Assembly: GCF_013362815.1 (NCBI RefSeq)
Contig: NZ_JABFVK010000097.1
Coordinates: forward strand, 29,383 to 93,382
Length of the DNA stretch: 64,000 nt
Reading direction: 5' to 3'
Source: Hamadaea sp.
GTDB taxonomy: Bacteria > Actinomycetota > Actinomycetes > Mycobacteriales > Micromonosporaceae
This document shows positions 7,872-15,915 of this stretch, in pieces. Position 1 is the stretch's first letter; each line of letters opens with the position of its first letter. A program made the translations under genes and the position numbers. The notes beneath the pieces are model-generated. The model worked only from the letters and a program-made list of their open reading frames with translations, had not been told where the DNA came from and searched no databases.

Positions 7872-7989
7872 TGCCGGATAACGTCCCCTCGCACAGTGTT
7901 CGAGACCGCGTTATCCCGGATAACGCGAGCGCGCCCACCCGAGCGCGCCTCGGGACAACGCGGGCGCGCCCCGGATAACGCGAGCGCGC
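7872..7989. repeat. Intergenic cluster of CCGGATAACGCG repeats
   Basis: The 233-base gap between the epimerase and DedA genes holds two identical 19-mers, CCGGATAACGCGAGCGCGC (7916-7934 and 7971-7989), a degenerate third copy (7951-7969) and a partial copy TGCCGGATAACG (7872-7883). One copy is half of the perfect palindrome CGCGTTATCC-C-GGATAACGCG (7907-7927). The same core recurs as a 17-bp inverted repeat at 40,901-40,950. Confidence 0.85.
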
Positions 7990-8067
7990 AGGACCCTGAG
8001 GAAGCTCAGGGTCAGCGGCGACGTTCGGCAGAAGCCGGAGCCCGCCAAGATCCATAACGTCGAGGGC

Positions 8068-8721
8068 ATGATGCACATGCTGGAGTCGGCGGTCGCCTCG
8101 CCCTGGGTCTACCTGGTGTTGTTCGCGGTCGCCGTGCTCGACGGGTTCTTCCCGATCGTCCCGGCCGAGACGATGGTGATCACCGCGGGCGTCTTCGCCG
8201 CCGGAGGCCGGCCCAACCTGGCACTGGTGATCGGAGTGGCGGCGCTTGGCGCGTTCGTGGGCGATCACGTCTCGTATCACATCGGCCGCACCGCCGGGCA
8301 GGGTCTGCTGCGCCGGATGCCCCCGGACAGCAAGCGGCGGGCGGCGTACGAGTGGGCGTCGAAGGCATTGCAGGAACGGGGCGGGCTGTTGCTGGTCGTC
8401 GCCCGGTACATCCCCGGTGGCCGGACCGCGGCGACGATGACCACCGGGGCGGCGGCGTACCCGAGGCGGAAGTTCGCGATGTTCGACGCGATCGCCGCGT
8501 CATCCTGGGCCCTCTACTCGGGACTGATCGGCTACCTGGGCGGGCGGGCGTTCGAGGACGACCCGTTGCACGGGCTCTTGCTGGGACTCGGCATCGCGGT
8601 CTCGATCACCGTGGCGGTGGAGGCGACTCGGTATCTGCGGCACCGGAAAGCCCGGCCTCGTACGCCAGAATCGCCGCCTGCACCCGGTTACGCAGATCGA
8701 GTCGGGTCAAGATCGAACTGA
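8068..8721 (+). CDS. DedA family membrane protein
   Basis: A 217-residue integral membrane protein of the DedA/VTT superfamily, thought to act as a lipid (undecaprenyl-phosphate or phospholipid) flippase. The family hallmarks are present: an acidic residue pair region in the first helices (DGFFPIVPAETMVI), a GxxxGDHVSYHIGR segment, and the RYIPGGRTAATMTTGAA motif with its essential arginine. TAACGT (8055-8060) ends seven bases before the ATG, suggesting leaderless transcription. Its last 116 bases overlap, on the opposite strand, the end of the response regulator gene. Confidence 0.9.
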   Translation: MMHMLESAVASPWVYLVLFAVAVLDGFFPIVPAETMVITAGVFAAGGRPNLALVIGVAALGAFVGDHVSYHIGRTAGQGLLRRMPPDSKRRAAYEWASKALQERGGLLLVVARYIPGGRTAATMTTGAAAYPRRKFAMFDAIAASSWALYSGLIGYLGGRAFEDDPLHGLLLGLGIAVSITVAVEATRYLRHRKARPRTPESPPAPGYADRVGSRSN

Positions 8722-9289
8722 CGTGGGTCTTGACGGTCCCCGCCCCGAGGAAGAGCCGTTCGCTGATCTCCTGATTGGACAGTCCGGCCCCGATCAGGGC
8801 GAGCACCTCCCGTTCCCGCTCGGACAACCGGCCGACCCGGGCGCGGGCGTCGGCGACCCGGGTGAGCTGGTCGCCGCCGAGGTGGGCGATGACTCGCCGG
8901 GCGACGCGGGGGGACAGGAAAGCCGCGCCCTCCGCCGCCGCGCGTACGCCGGCCGGCAGTTCGCGGGGATCACCGGATTTCAGCAGGAACCCGGATGCTC
9001 CGGCGGCCAGCGCCGCCGAGATGTACTCGTCCTCGCCGAACGTGGTCAGCATGAGAACGGCCGTCTCCGGGAGGCCCCGGCGGATCTCCCGGGCGGCGGC
9101 CAGACCGTCGAGCTTGGGCATGCGGATGTCGAGCAGTGCGACGTCGGGCCGATGGCGAAGAGCCAGCTCAACCGCTTCGCGGCCGTCACCCGCCTCGGCG
9201 ACGAGCTCGATGCCCGGGTCGCTCGCCAGGATCGCGCGTACGCCCGACCGGATCATCGGCTCGTCGTCGGCGACGAGGAGCCGGATCAT
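8606..9289 (-). CDS. NarL/FixJ-type response regulator
   Basis: A 227-residue two-component regulator: receiver domain (about 1-120) with the acidic pair DDE, phospho-acceptor Asp in VALLDIRMP and lysine in FLLKSGDP, then a LuxR-type helix-turn-helix (LSEREREVLALIGAGLSNQEISERLFLGAGTVKTH). The start is the ATG ending at 9289, which overlaps the stop of the kinase gene (ATGA); the longer frame upstream lies inside the kinase. The pair is therefore translationally coupled. The 3' end overlaps dedA antisense. Confidence 0.92.
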   Translation of the reverse strand: MIRLLVADDEPMIRSGVRAILASDPGIELVAEAGDGREAVELALRHRPDVALLDIRMPKLDGLAAAREIRRGLPETAVLMLTTFGEDEYISAALAAGASGFLLKSGDPRELPAGVRAAAEGAAFLSPRVARRVIAHLGGDQLTRVADARARVGRLSEREREVLALIGAGLSNQEISERLFLGAGTVKTHVSSILTRLDLRNRVQAAILAYEAGLSGAADTESPPPPR

Positions 9290-10791
9290 CGGGACCGGCC
9301 CGGGATCAGGTCCTTGGTGACCAGGCGGCCGTCGCGGAAACACAGCCGGTAGACGTCGATGGGACCGGCGAACAGATCGGTGTTCACCCGGTAATACTCG
9401 CATTCCGCCCCGTCGGGCGCGGCAGGCTCGGTCACCTCGGGACGCCCGTCCACCTGGTGCGACGGCAGGTCCAGGTCGGACCGGAGCTGCCCGAGCTGGA
9501 AGGACTGGTAAGCGGCTGTGTCTACATAGGATGTCGTGACCTCATACACCCGGAGCCCCAGCACGATGAGCCCGATCGCCGCGAACGCCGCGAGCTGCAC
9601 CGCGACGCCGCCCCACAGCGTACGGCGGACGGACCGGCGAGCCGATTCGCGCGCCGGTGGCGGTGGCGGCGGCATCGGGGGAGCGCCGTCCACCGGCAGC
9701 TCCGCGACCAGCTCGAATCCGCCGTCGATCGGCCCCGCCCGCAGCGTCCCGCCCGCCAGCCGGGCCCGCTCCGTCATCCCGACCAGGCCCCGGCCGCCCG
9801 GTTCCACCGTCGCGGGTCCACCCGGTCCGTTACGCACGGTCACCGTCACCCGGTCACCCACGCGCCGCACGTCGACGGTCACGGCCGCGCCCGGCGCGTG
9901 CTTCGCCGCGTTGGTCAAGGCTTCCTGCACTATGCGATACGCCGAAAGCCGTCCCATGGCCGGTAAGTCGTCGGCCGCAGAGCCACTGAGCGAGACGGCC
10001 ATCCCGGAGTCCCGCGTACGCCGGACCAGCTCGACGAGGTCCGGCACGTGCGGCTCGGTCGGGGCGACCTCGGGGCCGGCGTCGCCGGCGAGCACGCCGA
10101 TGATCTCCCGCAGCCGTTCGGTGGCGTCGGCGGCCGCGACTCGGACGTCGGCGGCTGCCGTGCGATGGTCTTCCGACAGGTGCGAATCGAGTTCGAGGGC
10201 TCCAGCGCGCAGGGCGATGAGGCTGAGTTCGTGGCCGAGCGAGTCGTGCATGTCCCGCGCGATCCGGGTGCGCTCCCGGAGGCGGGCCTCCTCGGCGACG
10301 AGTTGCCGTTCACGTTCCAGCTGTTCGGCCCGGAGCCAACCGGCCTCCACGAGCGCGGCTCGCTGACGGGCGTACTGCCCGGCCCACCAGGGCAGCACGG
10401 CGAACACCGCCAGCGGGATCAGCACCTCGATCCAGGCCCACAGATCACCGAGCCCGGCGACGGCGAGGCCCAGCCCGGCCAGCGCGACCAGCCCGAACAC
10501 AACGGCGGCCGGTGCGGCGCGGGGCATCCGGCGACCGGCCACCAGGGCGGCGAGGATCGACAGCAGGATCGGCCAGACCGGCAGCTCGTTGGTGCCGATC
10601 GGGATCACTAGGTTCGCCGCGGAACCGGCCGCCAGCGTCCAGACGGGCGCTCGCCTGGCCGCAGCGTACGCGATCGCGGTCAACCCGAGCCCGAGAACCA
10701 TCCCGGGCCAGCCACCCCAGAGCTCCGCCACGACGACGGCCGCAACTCCGACGGCGCCGACGCCGTCGCGGAGCCGGGCGGCATGGAGCAT
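9286..10791 (-). CDS. NarL-type sensor histidine kinase with extra C-terminal membrane domain
   Basis: A 501-residue kinase. Residues 1-140 hold about five transmembrane helices; a HisKA_3 dimerisation domain follows with the phospho-acceptor His182 (RDMHDSLGHELSLI), then a HATPase_c domain (about 265-370, with NAAKHAPG and GRGLVGMTERARLAGG). After a proline-rich linker there is another transmembrane helix (about 388-410) and roughly 90 residues with two or more cysteines that should lie outside the membrane. Most NarL-type kinases end at the ATPase domain, so this tail is unusual. The response regulator follows with a four-base overlap. Confidence 0.9.
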   Translation of the reverse strand: MLHAARLRDGVGAVGVAAVVVAELWGGWPGMVLGLGLTAIAYAAARRAPVWTLAAGSAANLVIPIGTNELPVWPILLSILAALVAGRRMPRAAPAAVVFGLVALAGLGLAVAGLGDLWAWIEVLIPLAVFAVLPWWAGQYARQRAALVEAGWLRAEQLERERQLVAEEARLRERTRIARDMHDSLGHELSLIALRAGALELDSHLSEDHRTAAADVRVAAADATERLREIIGVLAGDAGPEVAPTEPHVPDLVELVRRTRDSGMAVSLSGSAADDLPAMGRLSAYRIVQEALTNAAKHAPGAAVTVDVRRVGDRVTVTVRNGPGGPATVEPGGRGLVGMTERARLAGGTLRAGPIDGGFELVAELPVDGAPPMPPPPPPARESARRSVRRTLWGGVAVQLAAFAAIGLIVLGLRVYEVTTSYVDTAAYQSFQLGQLRSDLDLPSHQVDGRPEVTEPAAPDGAECEYYRVNTDLFAGPIDVYRLCFRDGRLVTKDLIPGRSR

Positions 10792-10828
10792 GAACCCACG
10801 GTAGCGGGCCTACCGTTAGGGTGTGGTC

Positions 10829-11608
10829 ATGAAGATCGCGATCACCGGCAGCACCGGCCGGGTGGGCGGCCGGGTCGCTCAGCGGCTCCTCGAGTCGAGC
10901 ACCGAGTCGGTCGCCGAGTCGCAGATCGTCCGGCTCACCCGGCGAGACGCTCCGTATGAGGATGTGTCGGCGCTGCGGGCGGCCCTCAAGGGCGTGGACA
11001 CCCTCGTCTTCGTCTCCAGCGACGGCGAAGCCGCCCGGATGATCGCGCATCACCAGAACGTGCTGCAGGCGGCGGCCGACGCCGGAGTCGGGCACGTCGT
11101 GCTGCTCAGCGGGCTCGACTCGGCTTTGGACTCGCCCTTCTGTTACGCGTACACGAATGGCTTCACCGAGCAGATGTTGCGCGGCAGTGGGCTGGGCTAC
11201 TCGATCGCCCGCGCGGGCCTGTTCGCCGAATTCTTCGGCGGCCTGGTGCGGCAGGTCGCGGCGGACGGCACTGTGCGGCTGCCGACCGGCGGTTGCAGCG
11301 TGTCGCTGGTGGCCCGAGACGACGTGGCCGACTGTCTCGCCGCGCTGGCGCTGGCCGGTCCGACGAACCGCCACCACGATCTGACCGGCGAGCAGAGCCT
11401 CTCCGGCGCGGACGTCGCCGCTGCCGCCGGGTACGCCTTCGAAGAATGCCCGGAGGCGGAGTTCGCGGCCTCGCTGACGCTCGGCGGCGAGGAACCCTGG
11501 TGGGTGTACGCCTACACCTCGATGTTCGCCGCCATCCGGCAGAACCGCTGGTCAGCGGTCAGCGATGAGGTCAACCGGCTGCTCGGCCGGCCGGCGGCGC
11601 GCATCTGA
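10829..11608 (+). CDS. NmrA-like NAD(P)-binding protein
   Basis: A 259-residue atypical SDR. The N-terminal ITGSTGRVGGRVAQRL binds NAD(P); the middle VVLLSGLDSALDSPF replaces a standard YxxxK active site, as in the NmrA/QOR2 group, whose members act as redox sensors or quinone reductases. The ATG at 10829 is preferred over the in-frame GTG at 10823: TAGGGT (10817-10822) ends six bases before the ATG and indicates a leaderless transcript. It is divergent from the kinase gene at 10791, with only 37 bases between them. Confidence 0.82.
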   Translation: MKIAITGSTGRVGGRVAQRLLESSTESVAESQIVRLTRRDAPYEDVSALRAALKGVDTLVFVSSDGEAARMIAHHQNVLQAAADAGVGHVVLLSGLDSALDSPFCYAYTNGFTEQMLRGSGLGYSIARAGLFAEFFGGLVRQVAADGTVRLPTGGCSVSLVARDDVADCLAALALAGPTNRHHDLTGEQSLSGADVAAAAGYAFEECPEAEFAASLTLGGEEPWWVYAYTSMFAAIRQNRWSAVSDEVNRLLGRPAARI

Positions 11609-11653
11609 AGGGTCGGATCTGGGTAGAGGTCGTTCGCTAGGGAAGGAGGAGGC

Positions 11654-12526
11654 GTGTCGGAACCGATCACGGTCGACGAGTTGCGTCCGGGCGACCACGC
11701 GTGCCTGACCTACTCCGACCGCGACGAACGACTGGACATCGTGGCCGCGTTCATCGCCGACGGGCTGGATCGCGGTGACAAGATCATCTGCTACACCGAG
11801 GACCTCTCGGCAGACCAGATGACGGCCGAGCTGGTCAGCCGGGATGTCACTGGGGCCCGCGCGGGGCAGCTGGTGATCGCGCCGAGCCGGGACGCCGGCC
11901 TGGCGGGGGTCGGTGCGCAACCTGTCGTCGACGTTCTCAGCACCGAACTGGCCGCCTCGGTCGAGCAGGGCTTCCCCGGCCTACGGGTCTCGGCCGACAT
12001 GTGCTGGGCGGTCTCGCCGTCCCCGGCGGCGGAGCGGCTGGCCGAGTTCGAGACCGCGCTCGGCAGCCTGTTCAGTTCGGGCAAACTGACCGCGATCTGC
12101 GAATACGACCGCGACCGTTTCGACCCGGTCACGCTGGCCTTCGCCGCGCGGTCGCACGCCAAGACGGTCGCGGCGCTGGCGTACCACGACGATCCGGTGC
12201 TCCGGATCTGCCGGCAGCACCGGCCGCCCGGCGTACGCATCGCCGGTGAACTCGACTACACCCATCGCGACCCGCTGGAACAGGCGTTGTCCGAAGCGGT
12301 CCGGCTCGACCACCAGCTGTACTTGAACCTGGCCAAGTTGCAGTTCATCGACGTCGCGTGCGCCACGCTCGTCGCGAAGACGGCGCTCTCGCTGCCGCCC
12401 GGGCGGACGATGACGATCGTGGCCTCTCCGGTGGTCGCCGCCGTCCTTCGGCTCCTCGGCGTACGGTCCTCGGGTTCGCCGTCCGACGTCCGAATACGAT
12501 TGATCGAAGTCGATGAGCACCCCTGA
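11654..12526 (+). CDS. MEDS domain-STAS anti-anti-sigma factor
   Basis: A 290-residue two-domain protein. Residues 1-165 match the MEDS domain found with anti-sigma systems and DcmR (LRPGDHACLTYSDRDERLDIVAAFIADGLDRGDKIICY; CEYDRDRF). Residues about 190-285 form a STAS domain (GVRIAGELDYTHRDPLEQAL, YLNLAKLQFIDVACATLV). In the STAS segment an acidic residue lies where a phosphorylatable Ser/Thr is common, so its control may be by ligand rather than phosphorylation. GGAGGAGG before GTG 11654 decides the start. The next gene, an RsbW-like kinase, overlaps by 14 bases and is its probable partner. Confidence 0.88.
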   Translation: MSEPITVDELRPGDHACLTYSDRDERLDIVAAFIADGLDRGDKIICYTEDLSADQMTAELVSRDVTGARAGQLVIAPSRDAGLAGVGAQPVVDVLSTELAASVEQGFPGLRVSADMCWAVSPSPAAERLAEFETALGSLFSSGKLTAICEYDRDRFDPVTLAFAARSHAKTVAALAYHDDPVLRICRQHRPPGVRIAGELDYTHRDPLEQALSEAVRLDHQLYLNLAKLQFIDVACATLVAKTALSLPPGRTMTIVASPVVAAVLRLLGVRSSGSPSDVRIRLIEVDEHP

Positions 12527-12941
12527 GCTGCGCCCGCCCGAACGCGACCGGCCCGGCGTCGCGGCCGATCTGCTCGAGCAACAGTTCGACGCGGCCGGCC
12601 TGTACGCCCTGCGCTCGGCGATCGCGGCGCATGCCTCCGAACTCGGCGCAGACTCACGGCGAGCGGGGGAGATCGTGCTCGCCTGCCACGAGCTCGCCAT
12701 CAACGCCGTACGCCACGGCGGCGGGCGCGGCCGGCTTCGCCTCTGGCGCTCCGGCGACCTGCTCTATTGCCAGGTCGCCGACGACGGCCCGGGCCTGACC
12801 GACCTCGACAGCGGCTCGCAGCCGGTGCCGCTGGCCGATCCCGGCGGCCGGGGACTGTGGATCGTCCGCCGGCTCGCCGCCAGCGTCGAGATCGCCAACC
12901 ATCAGGGTGCCACCGTGACGGCCGCCTTCGCCCTCCACTAG
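12513..12941 (+). CDS. RsbW-like anti-sigma factor / serine kinase (HATPase_c)
   Basis: A 142-residue GHKL ATPase of the RsbW/SpoIIAB class. The N box ACHELAINAVRHGG, the G1 box VADDGPGL and the GGRGLWIVRRLA G2 box are present. Such proteins bind a sigma factor or phosphorylate a STAS partner. The start lies inside the end of the MEDS-STAS gene, so the two are coupled and probably form one partner-switching module. No sigma factor gene is adjacent, so the target is elsewhere. Confidence 0.88.
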   Translation: MSTPELRPPERDRPGVAADLLEQQFDAAGLYALRSAIAAHASELGADSRRAGEIVLACHELAINAVRHGGGRGRLRLWRSGDLLYCQVADDGPGLTDLDSGSQPVPLADPGGRGLWIVRRLAASVEIANHQGATVTAAFALH

Positions 12942-12962
12942 CCCGCTCGGCATGATGTCCCG

Positions 12963-13451
12963 ATGACGACGATCACCGTGCGCCAGGCCGGCCTCGCCGA
13001 CACGGACGGCGTACGCGCGGTCGGTTTGGCCGCGTGGCCGCCGACGTATGTGCCGCTGACCGGTCCGGAGTATGTGGAGTGGGCGCTGGCCACCTGGTGG
13101 TCGATCGAAGCCACCGAGCGCGGGATCGCGACAGGCGACGTGCTGGTCGCCGAGGTGGGCGGGCGCATCGTCGGCATGGCGGGACTGGGCGCGAAGGATG
13201 GCGTACCGGTGCTGTGGAAGCTGTATGTGCTCCCCGGAATGCAGGGCGCAGGTGTGGGTTCGGCGCTGATGGCGGCCGTCTTCGACCGGCTGCGCCGACG
13301 CGGCGACGACCGGCTCCGCCTGGAGTACCTGGAGGGCAACGAGCGGGCGGCGGCGTTCTATCGGGCTCACGGGTTCCGGGAGATCGGCCGGACCACCGAC
13401 CCCGAGCGTCCCGGCGTACCGGAGGACGTGTGGATGGAGGTCGCGCTCTAG
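12963..13451 (+). CDS. GNAT family N-acetyltransferase
   Basis: A 162-residue acetyltransferase. The strand-loop MQGAGVGSALM carries the acetyl-CoA binding QxxGxG/A signature, followed by LEYLEGNERAAAFYRAHGFREIGRT, the usual C-terminal part of RimI-like GNAT proteins. The substrate is not predictable. It begins 21 bases after the kinase gene; CATGAT six bases before the ATG may be a -10, so it could be transcribed separately. Confidence 0.88.
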   Translation: MTTITVRQAGLADTDGVRAVGLAAWPPTYVPLTGPEYVEWALATWWSIEATERGIATGDVLVAEVGGRIVGMAGLGAKDGVPVLWKLYVLPGMQGAGVGSALMAAVFDRLRRRGDDRLRLEYLEGNERAAAFYRAHGFREIGRTTDPERPGVPEDVWMEVAL

Positions 13452-13491
13452 AGCGGCTACCGTTCCCGCGCCGGCGGTACGATCATGGGCG

Positions 13492-14082
13492 ATGTCCATG
13501 CCCTATGAGGCCACCGGCCGGGTCGGCCAGAAGGCCCGCACCCGGCAGGCGCTGGTCGACGCGACCCGGCGACTGCTCGCCGATGGTCAGACGCCGCAGG
13601 TCGAGGAGGCTGCGGAGGCGGCCGGCATCTCGCGGACGACGGCCTACCGATACTTTCCGAATCAGCGCCTGCTGCTCATGGCGGCGCACCCCGAGATCTC
13701 CCCGGACTCGTTGCTGGGCCCGGACGCGCCCGCCACCCTGCCGGACCGGCTCGACGCGTTCATGGCGGCGTTCTGCGAGTACAACTTCACCTGGGAACCT
13801 CAACTGCGCGCTGCTTTACGCGTATCCCTGGAGCCGGAAGCGGAACGGCCGACGTTGCGTCAGGGCCGCGCGGTGCGGTGGATCGAGGACGCCTTGGCGC
13901 CTTTGCGGGAGACCCACCCGGAGCTGGACGTGCACGCCCTGGCCGTGGCGATCCGGTCGGCCGTGGGCATCGAAGCGTTGATCTGGCTGCTCGACGTGGC
14001 GGGTTACGGCCACGCGGAGGCGGCACGGACCGTTCGGGAGACTGCGCGGGCCCTGGTGGCGGCGGCGACCCGCGAAGTGTGA
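13492..14082 (+). CDS. TetR family transcriptional regulator
   Basis: A 196-residue regulator with an N-terminal TetR helix-turn-helix (TRQALVDATRRLLADGQTPQVEEAAEAAGISRTTAYRYFPNQRLLL) and a C-terminal all-helical ligand domain. TACGAT (13478-13483) lies eight bases before the ATG, so the message is probably leaderless. It is convergent with the ABC exporter genes, separated by a strong hairpin; whether it controls them is unknown, since no operator is near their start. Confidence 0.88.
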   Translation: MSMPYEATGRVGQKARTRQALVDATRRLLADGQTPQVEEAAEAAGISRTTAYRYFPNQRLLLMAAHPEISPDSLLGPDAPATLPDRLDAFMAAFCEYNFTWEPQLRAALRVSLEPEAERPTLRQGRAVRWIEDALAPLRETHPELDVHALAVAIRSAVGIEALIWLLDVAGYGHAEAARTVRETARALVAAATREV

Positions 14083-14110
14083 ATGGCCGCCGGCTGAACC
14101 GGCGGCCATT
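14082..14110. terminator. Bidirectional hairpin terminator
   Basis: AATGGCCGCCGG (14082-14093) and CCGGCGGCCATT (14099-14110) form a perfect 12-bp stem with a five-base loop. It begins on the last base of the TetR stop codon and ends 12 bases from the stop of the convergent permease gene. There is no U tract. Confidence 0.85.
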
Positions 14111-14121
14111 GTCGAGAAGAG

Positions 14122-14853
14122 TCAGGACCAGCGGAAGAACCGAGCCGCGACTCCCCACGCCACCGCCGCGTACGCGCACAGCACCACCACGTGCAGCGCC
14201 TGCCGCCAGTGCCCGACGGTCGCGTCCTGCATGACCTGGACGCCCGCCCCGAGCGGGGTGTATTCGCCGATGCGCTGCAACGTCTCGGGCATGACCTCAC
14301 GTGGAACCCAGAGGCCGGCGAAGAACATCAGGGGGAAGAAGGTCAGCGACCCGAGACCTTGCGTCATCTTGGCGCTGCCGGCCGTGGCCAGCACGAGCCC
14401 GATGCCGAACAAAGTGGCTGCGACCAGCAGGAAGCCCAGCACGAACGCGGTCGGGTTGCTGGGCAGGTCGACGCCGTACGCGAGCCAGCCGACCGTCAGC
14501 ACGAGCAGCACCCCGATGCCCAGCACGGTGAGCTGGGTCAGCGCCTGAGCGGCCAGCAGGTCACGGGCCCGCGCCGGGGTGGCCGCCAGGCGGCGCAGGA
14601 TCCCGCGTTCCCGGTAGGTTGCGAGCTGCGCCGGCAGCATGCTGAGCGCGACCATCGCGACCGCCATGGTGAGCATGATCGGCACGTAGATCGAGATGGT
14701 CGACCGCCCGCCGAGTTCCGGATCGGCCGCCCGGAACGCCGGTACGCTCCCCAGCACCGCCAGGATCGCCGGGGCGAGCAGGATGCCGAAGATGACGGCC
14801 GCGACGTCGCGGAAGTAAAGACGCAGTTCGGTGCGGAACATGGTCGCGTTCAT
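14122..14853 (-). CDS. ABC-2 type exporter permease
   Basis: A 243-residue membrane subunit of an ABC-2 exporter with six predicted helices (about 25-45, 58-80, 105-130, 140-165, 175-190 and 220-240). The cytoplasmic loop ATYRERGILRRLAATPAR is the family signature that couples to the ATPase. Its ATG overlaps the ATPase stop (ATGA). Drug, lipid or antibiotic export is typical for the family; the substrate is unknown. Confidence 0.9.
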   Translation of the reverse strand: MNATMFRTELRLYFRDVAAVIFGILLAPAILAVLGSVPAFRAADPELGGRSTISIYVPIMLTMAVAMVALSMLPAQLATYRERGILRRLAATPARARDLLAAQALTQLTVLGIGVLLVLTVGWLAYGVDLPSNPTAFVLGFLLVAATLFGIGLVLATAGSAKMTQGLGSLTFFPLMFFAGLWVPREVMPETLQRIGEYTPLGAGVQVMQDATVGHWRQALHVVVLCAYAAVAWGVAARFFRWS

Positions 14854-15782
14854 CGGGTCACTCCATCGGTGCTCGCGGAAGCGGTGCTTGCGGAAGTCTG
14901 GGCGGTTAGCTGCACGAAAGCGTCGTCGAGTGTGGACTGTTCGACGCGGAGGCCGAGCGGGCTGAGCCCCTGCCGGGCCAGCTCGGCGACGACGGCGGGC
15001 AGCGCTTCGTCGTTGCCGCGTACGGTGAACCGGTCGCCGTCGGCGGTGACGGCTGTGACGCCGGGCAGGCCGTCGAGCGGGACCGGCCGGGCGAGGCGGA
15101 AGGTGAGCACCTGGCCGGTGGCGACCTTGGCGGCGAGCCCGGCCGGAGTGTCCAGGGCGGCGATCCGCCCGTCGTGGATCACGGCGACCCGGTCGCACAG
15201 CCGCTCCGCCTCGTCCATGAAGTGCGTGACCAGCAGAATCGTCACGCCGCGGTCGCGGATGTCGGAGATGAGCTGCCACGTGTCGCGGCGCGCCTGCGGG
15301 TCGAGCCCAGTCGTCAGCTCGTCCAGGATGGCCAGGCGAGGGTTGCCTACCAGCGCCAACGCGATCGACAGCCGCTGTTTCTGACCGCCCGACAGCTTCG
15401 CGTACGCCGTGTTCGCCGAGCCGGCGAGCCCGAGGTCGTCGATCAGCTGCTCCGGCCGGGCGGGGTCGGGGTAGAAGGAGGCGAACAACTGCAACGCCTC
15501 GCGTACCGTGATCCGGTCCTGCAGGGCCGACTCCTGGAGCTGCATGCCCAGGATCCGGCGGAGCCGGTCGCGGTCGCGCTGCGGATCGAGGCCCAGCACC
15601 CGGATGTCGCCCCGGTCCGGCGTACGCAGTCCGCCGACGCACTCGACGGTAGTCGTCTTGCCGGCGCCGTTGCGTCCGAGGATGCCGAAGATCTCGCCGC
15701 GCTCTACGGAGAAGCTCACGTCGTCGACGGCGATCCGCTCGCCGTACCGCTTGTGAAGGTTGAGGACTTCCAGCACTGTCAT
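14850..15782 (-). CDS. ABC-2 type exporter ATP-binding protein
   Basis: A 310-residue ATPase. Walker A (GRNGAGKTTT), signature LSGGQKQRL and Walker B (LAILDELTTGLD, with leucine in place of the usual proline in DEP) are present, followed by a C-terminal DUF4162-like extension (about 215-300) common in drug-export ATPases of the DrrA group. The ATG ending at 15782 is chosen because TAGCGT (15795-15790, minus strand) lies seven bases upstream, which fits leaderless transcription; the longer frame starts inside the neighbouring kinase control region. It is divergent from the kinase gene at 15916, which may regulate it. Confidence 0.9.
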   Translation of the reverse strand: MTVLEVLNLHKRYGERIAVDDVSFSVERGEIFGILGRNGAGKTTTVECVGGLRTPDRGDIRVLGLDPQRDRDRLRRILGMQLQESALQDRITVREALQLFASFYPDPARPEQLIDDLGLAGSANTAYAKLSGGQKQRLSIALALVGNPRLAILDELTTGLDPQARRDTWQLISDIRDRGVTILLVTHFMDEAERLCDRVAVIHDGRIAALDTPAGLAAKVATGQVLTFRLARPVPLDGLPGVTAVTADGDRFTVRGNDEALPAVVAELARQGLSPLGLRVEQSTLDDAFVQLTAQTSASTASASTDGVTR

Positions 15783-15915
15783 GCCCAAGACGCTAGAAAT
15801 CGGCGGCGTCGCGCAGTATCCGGTTGGCTCTCCGATGGGGGTAGACCTAGCCCTACCCCCATCGGGGACCTGGCCCCCGTGCGAAGTCGCCGCCGGACCC
15901 GCCAGACTGGGCTCC

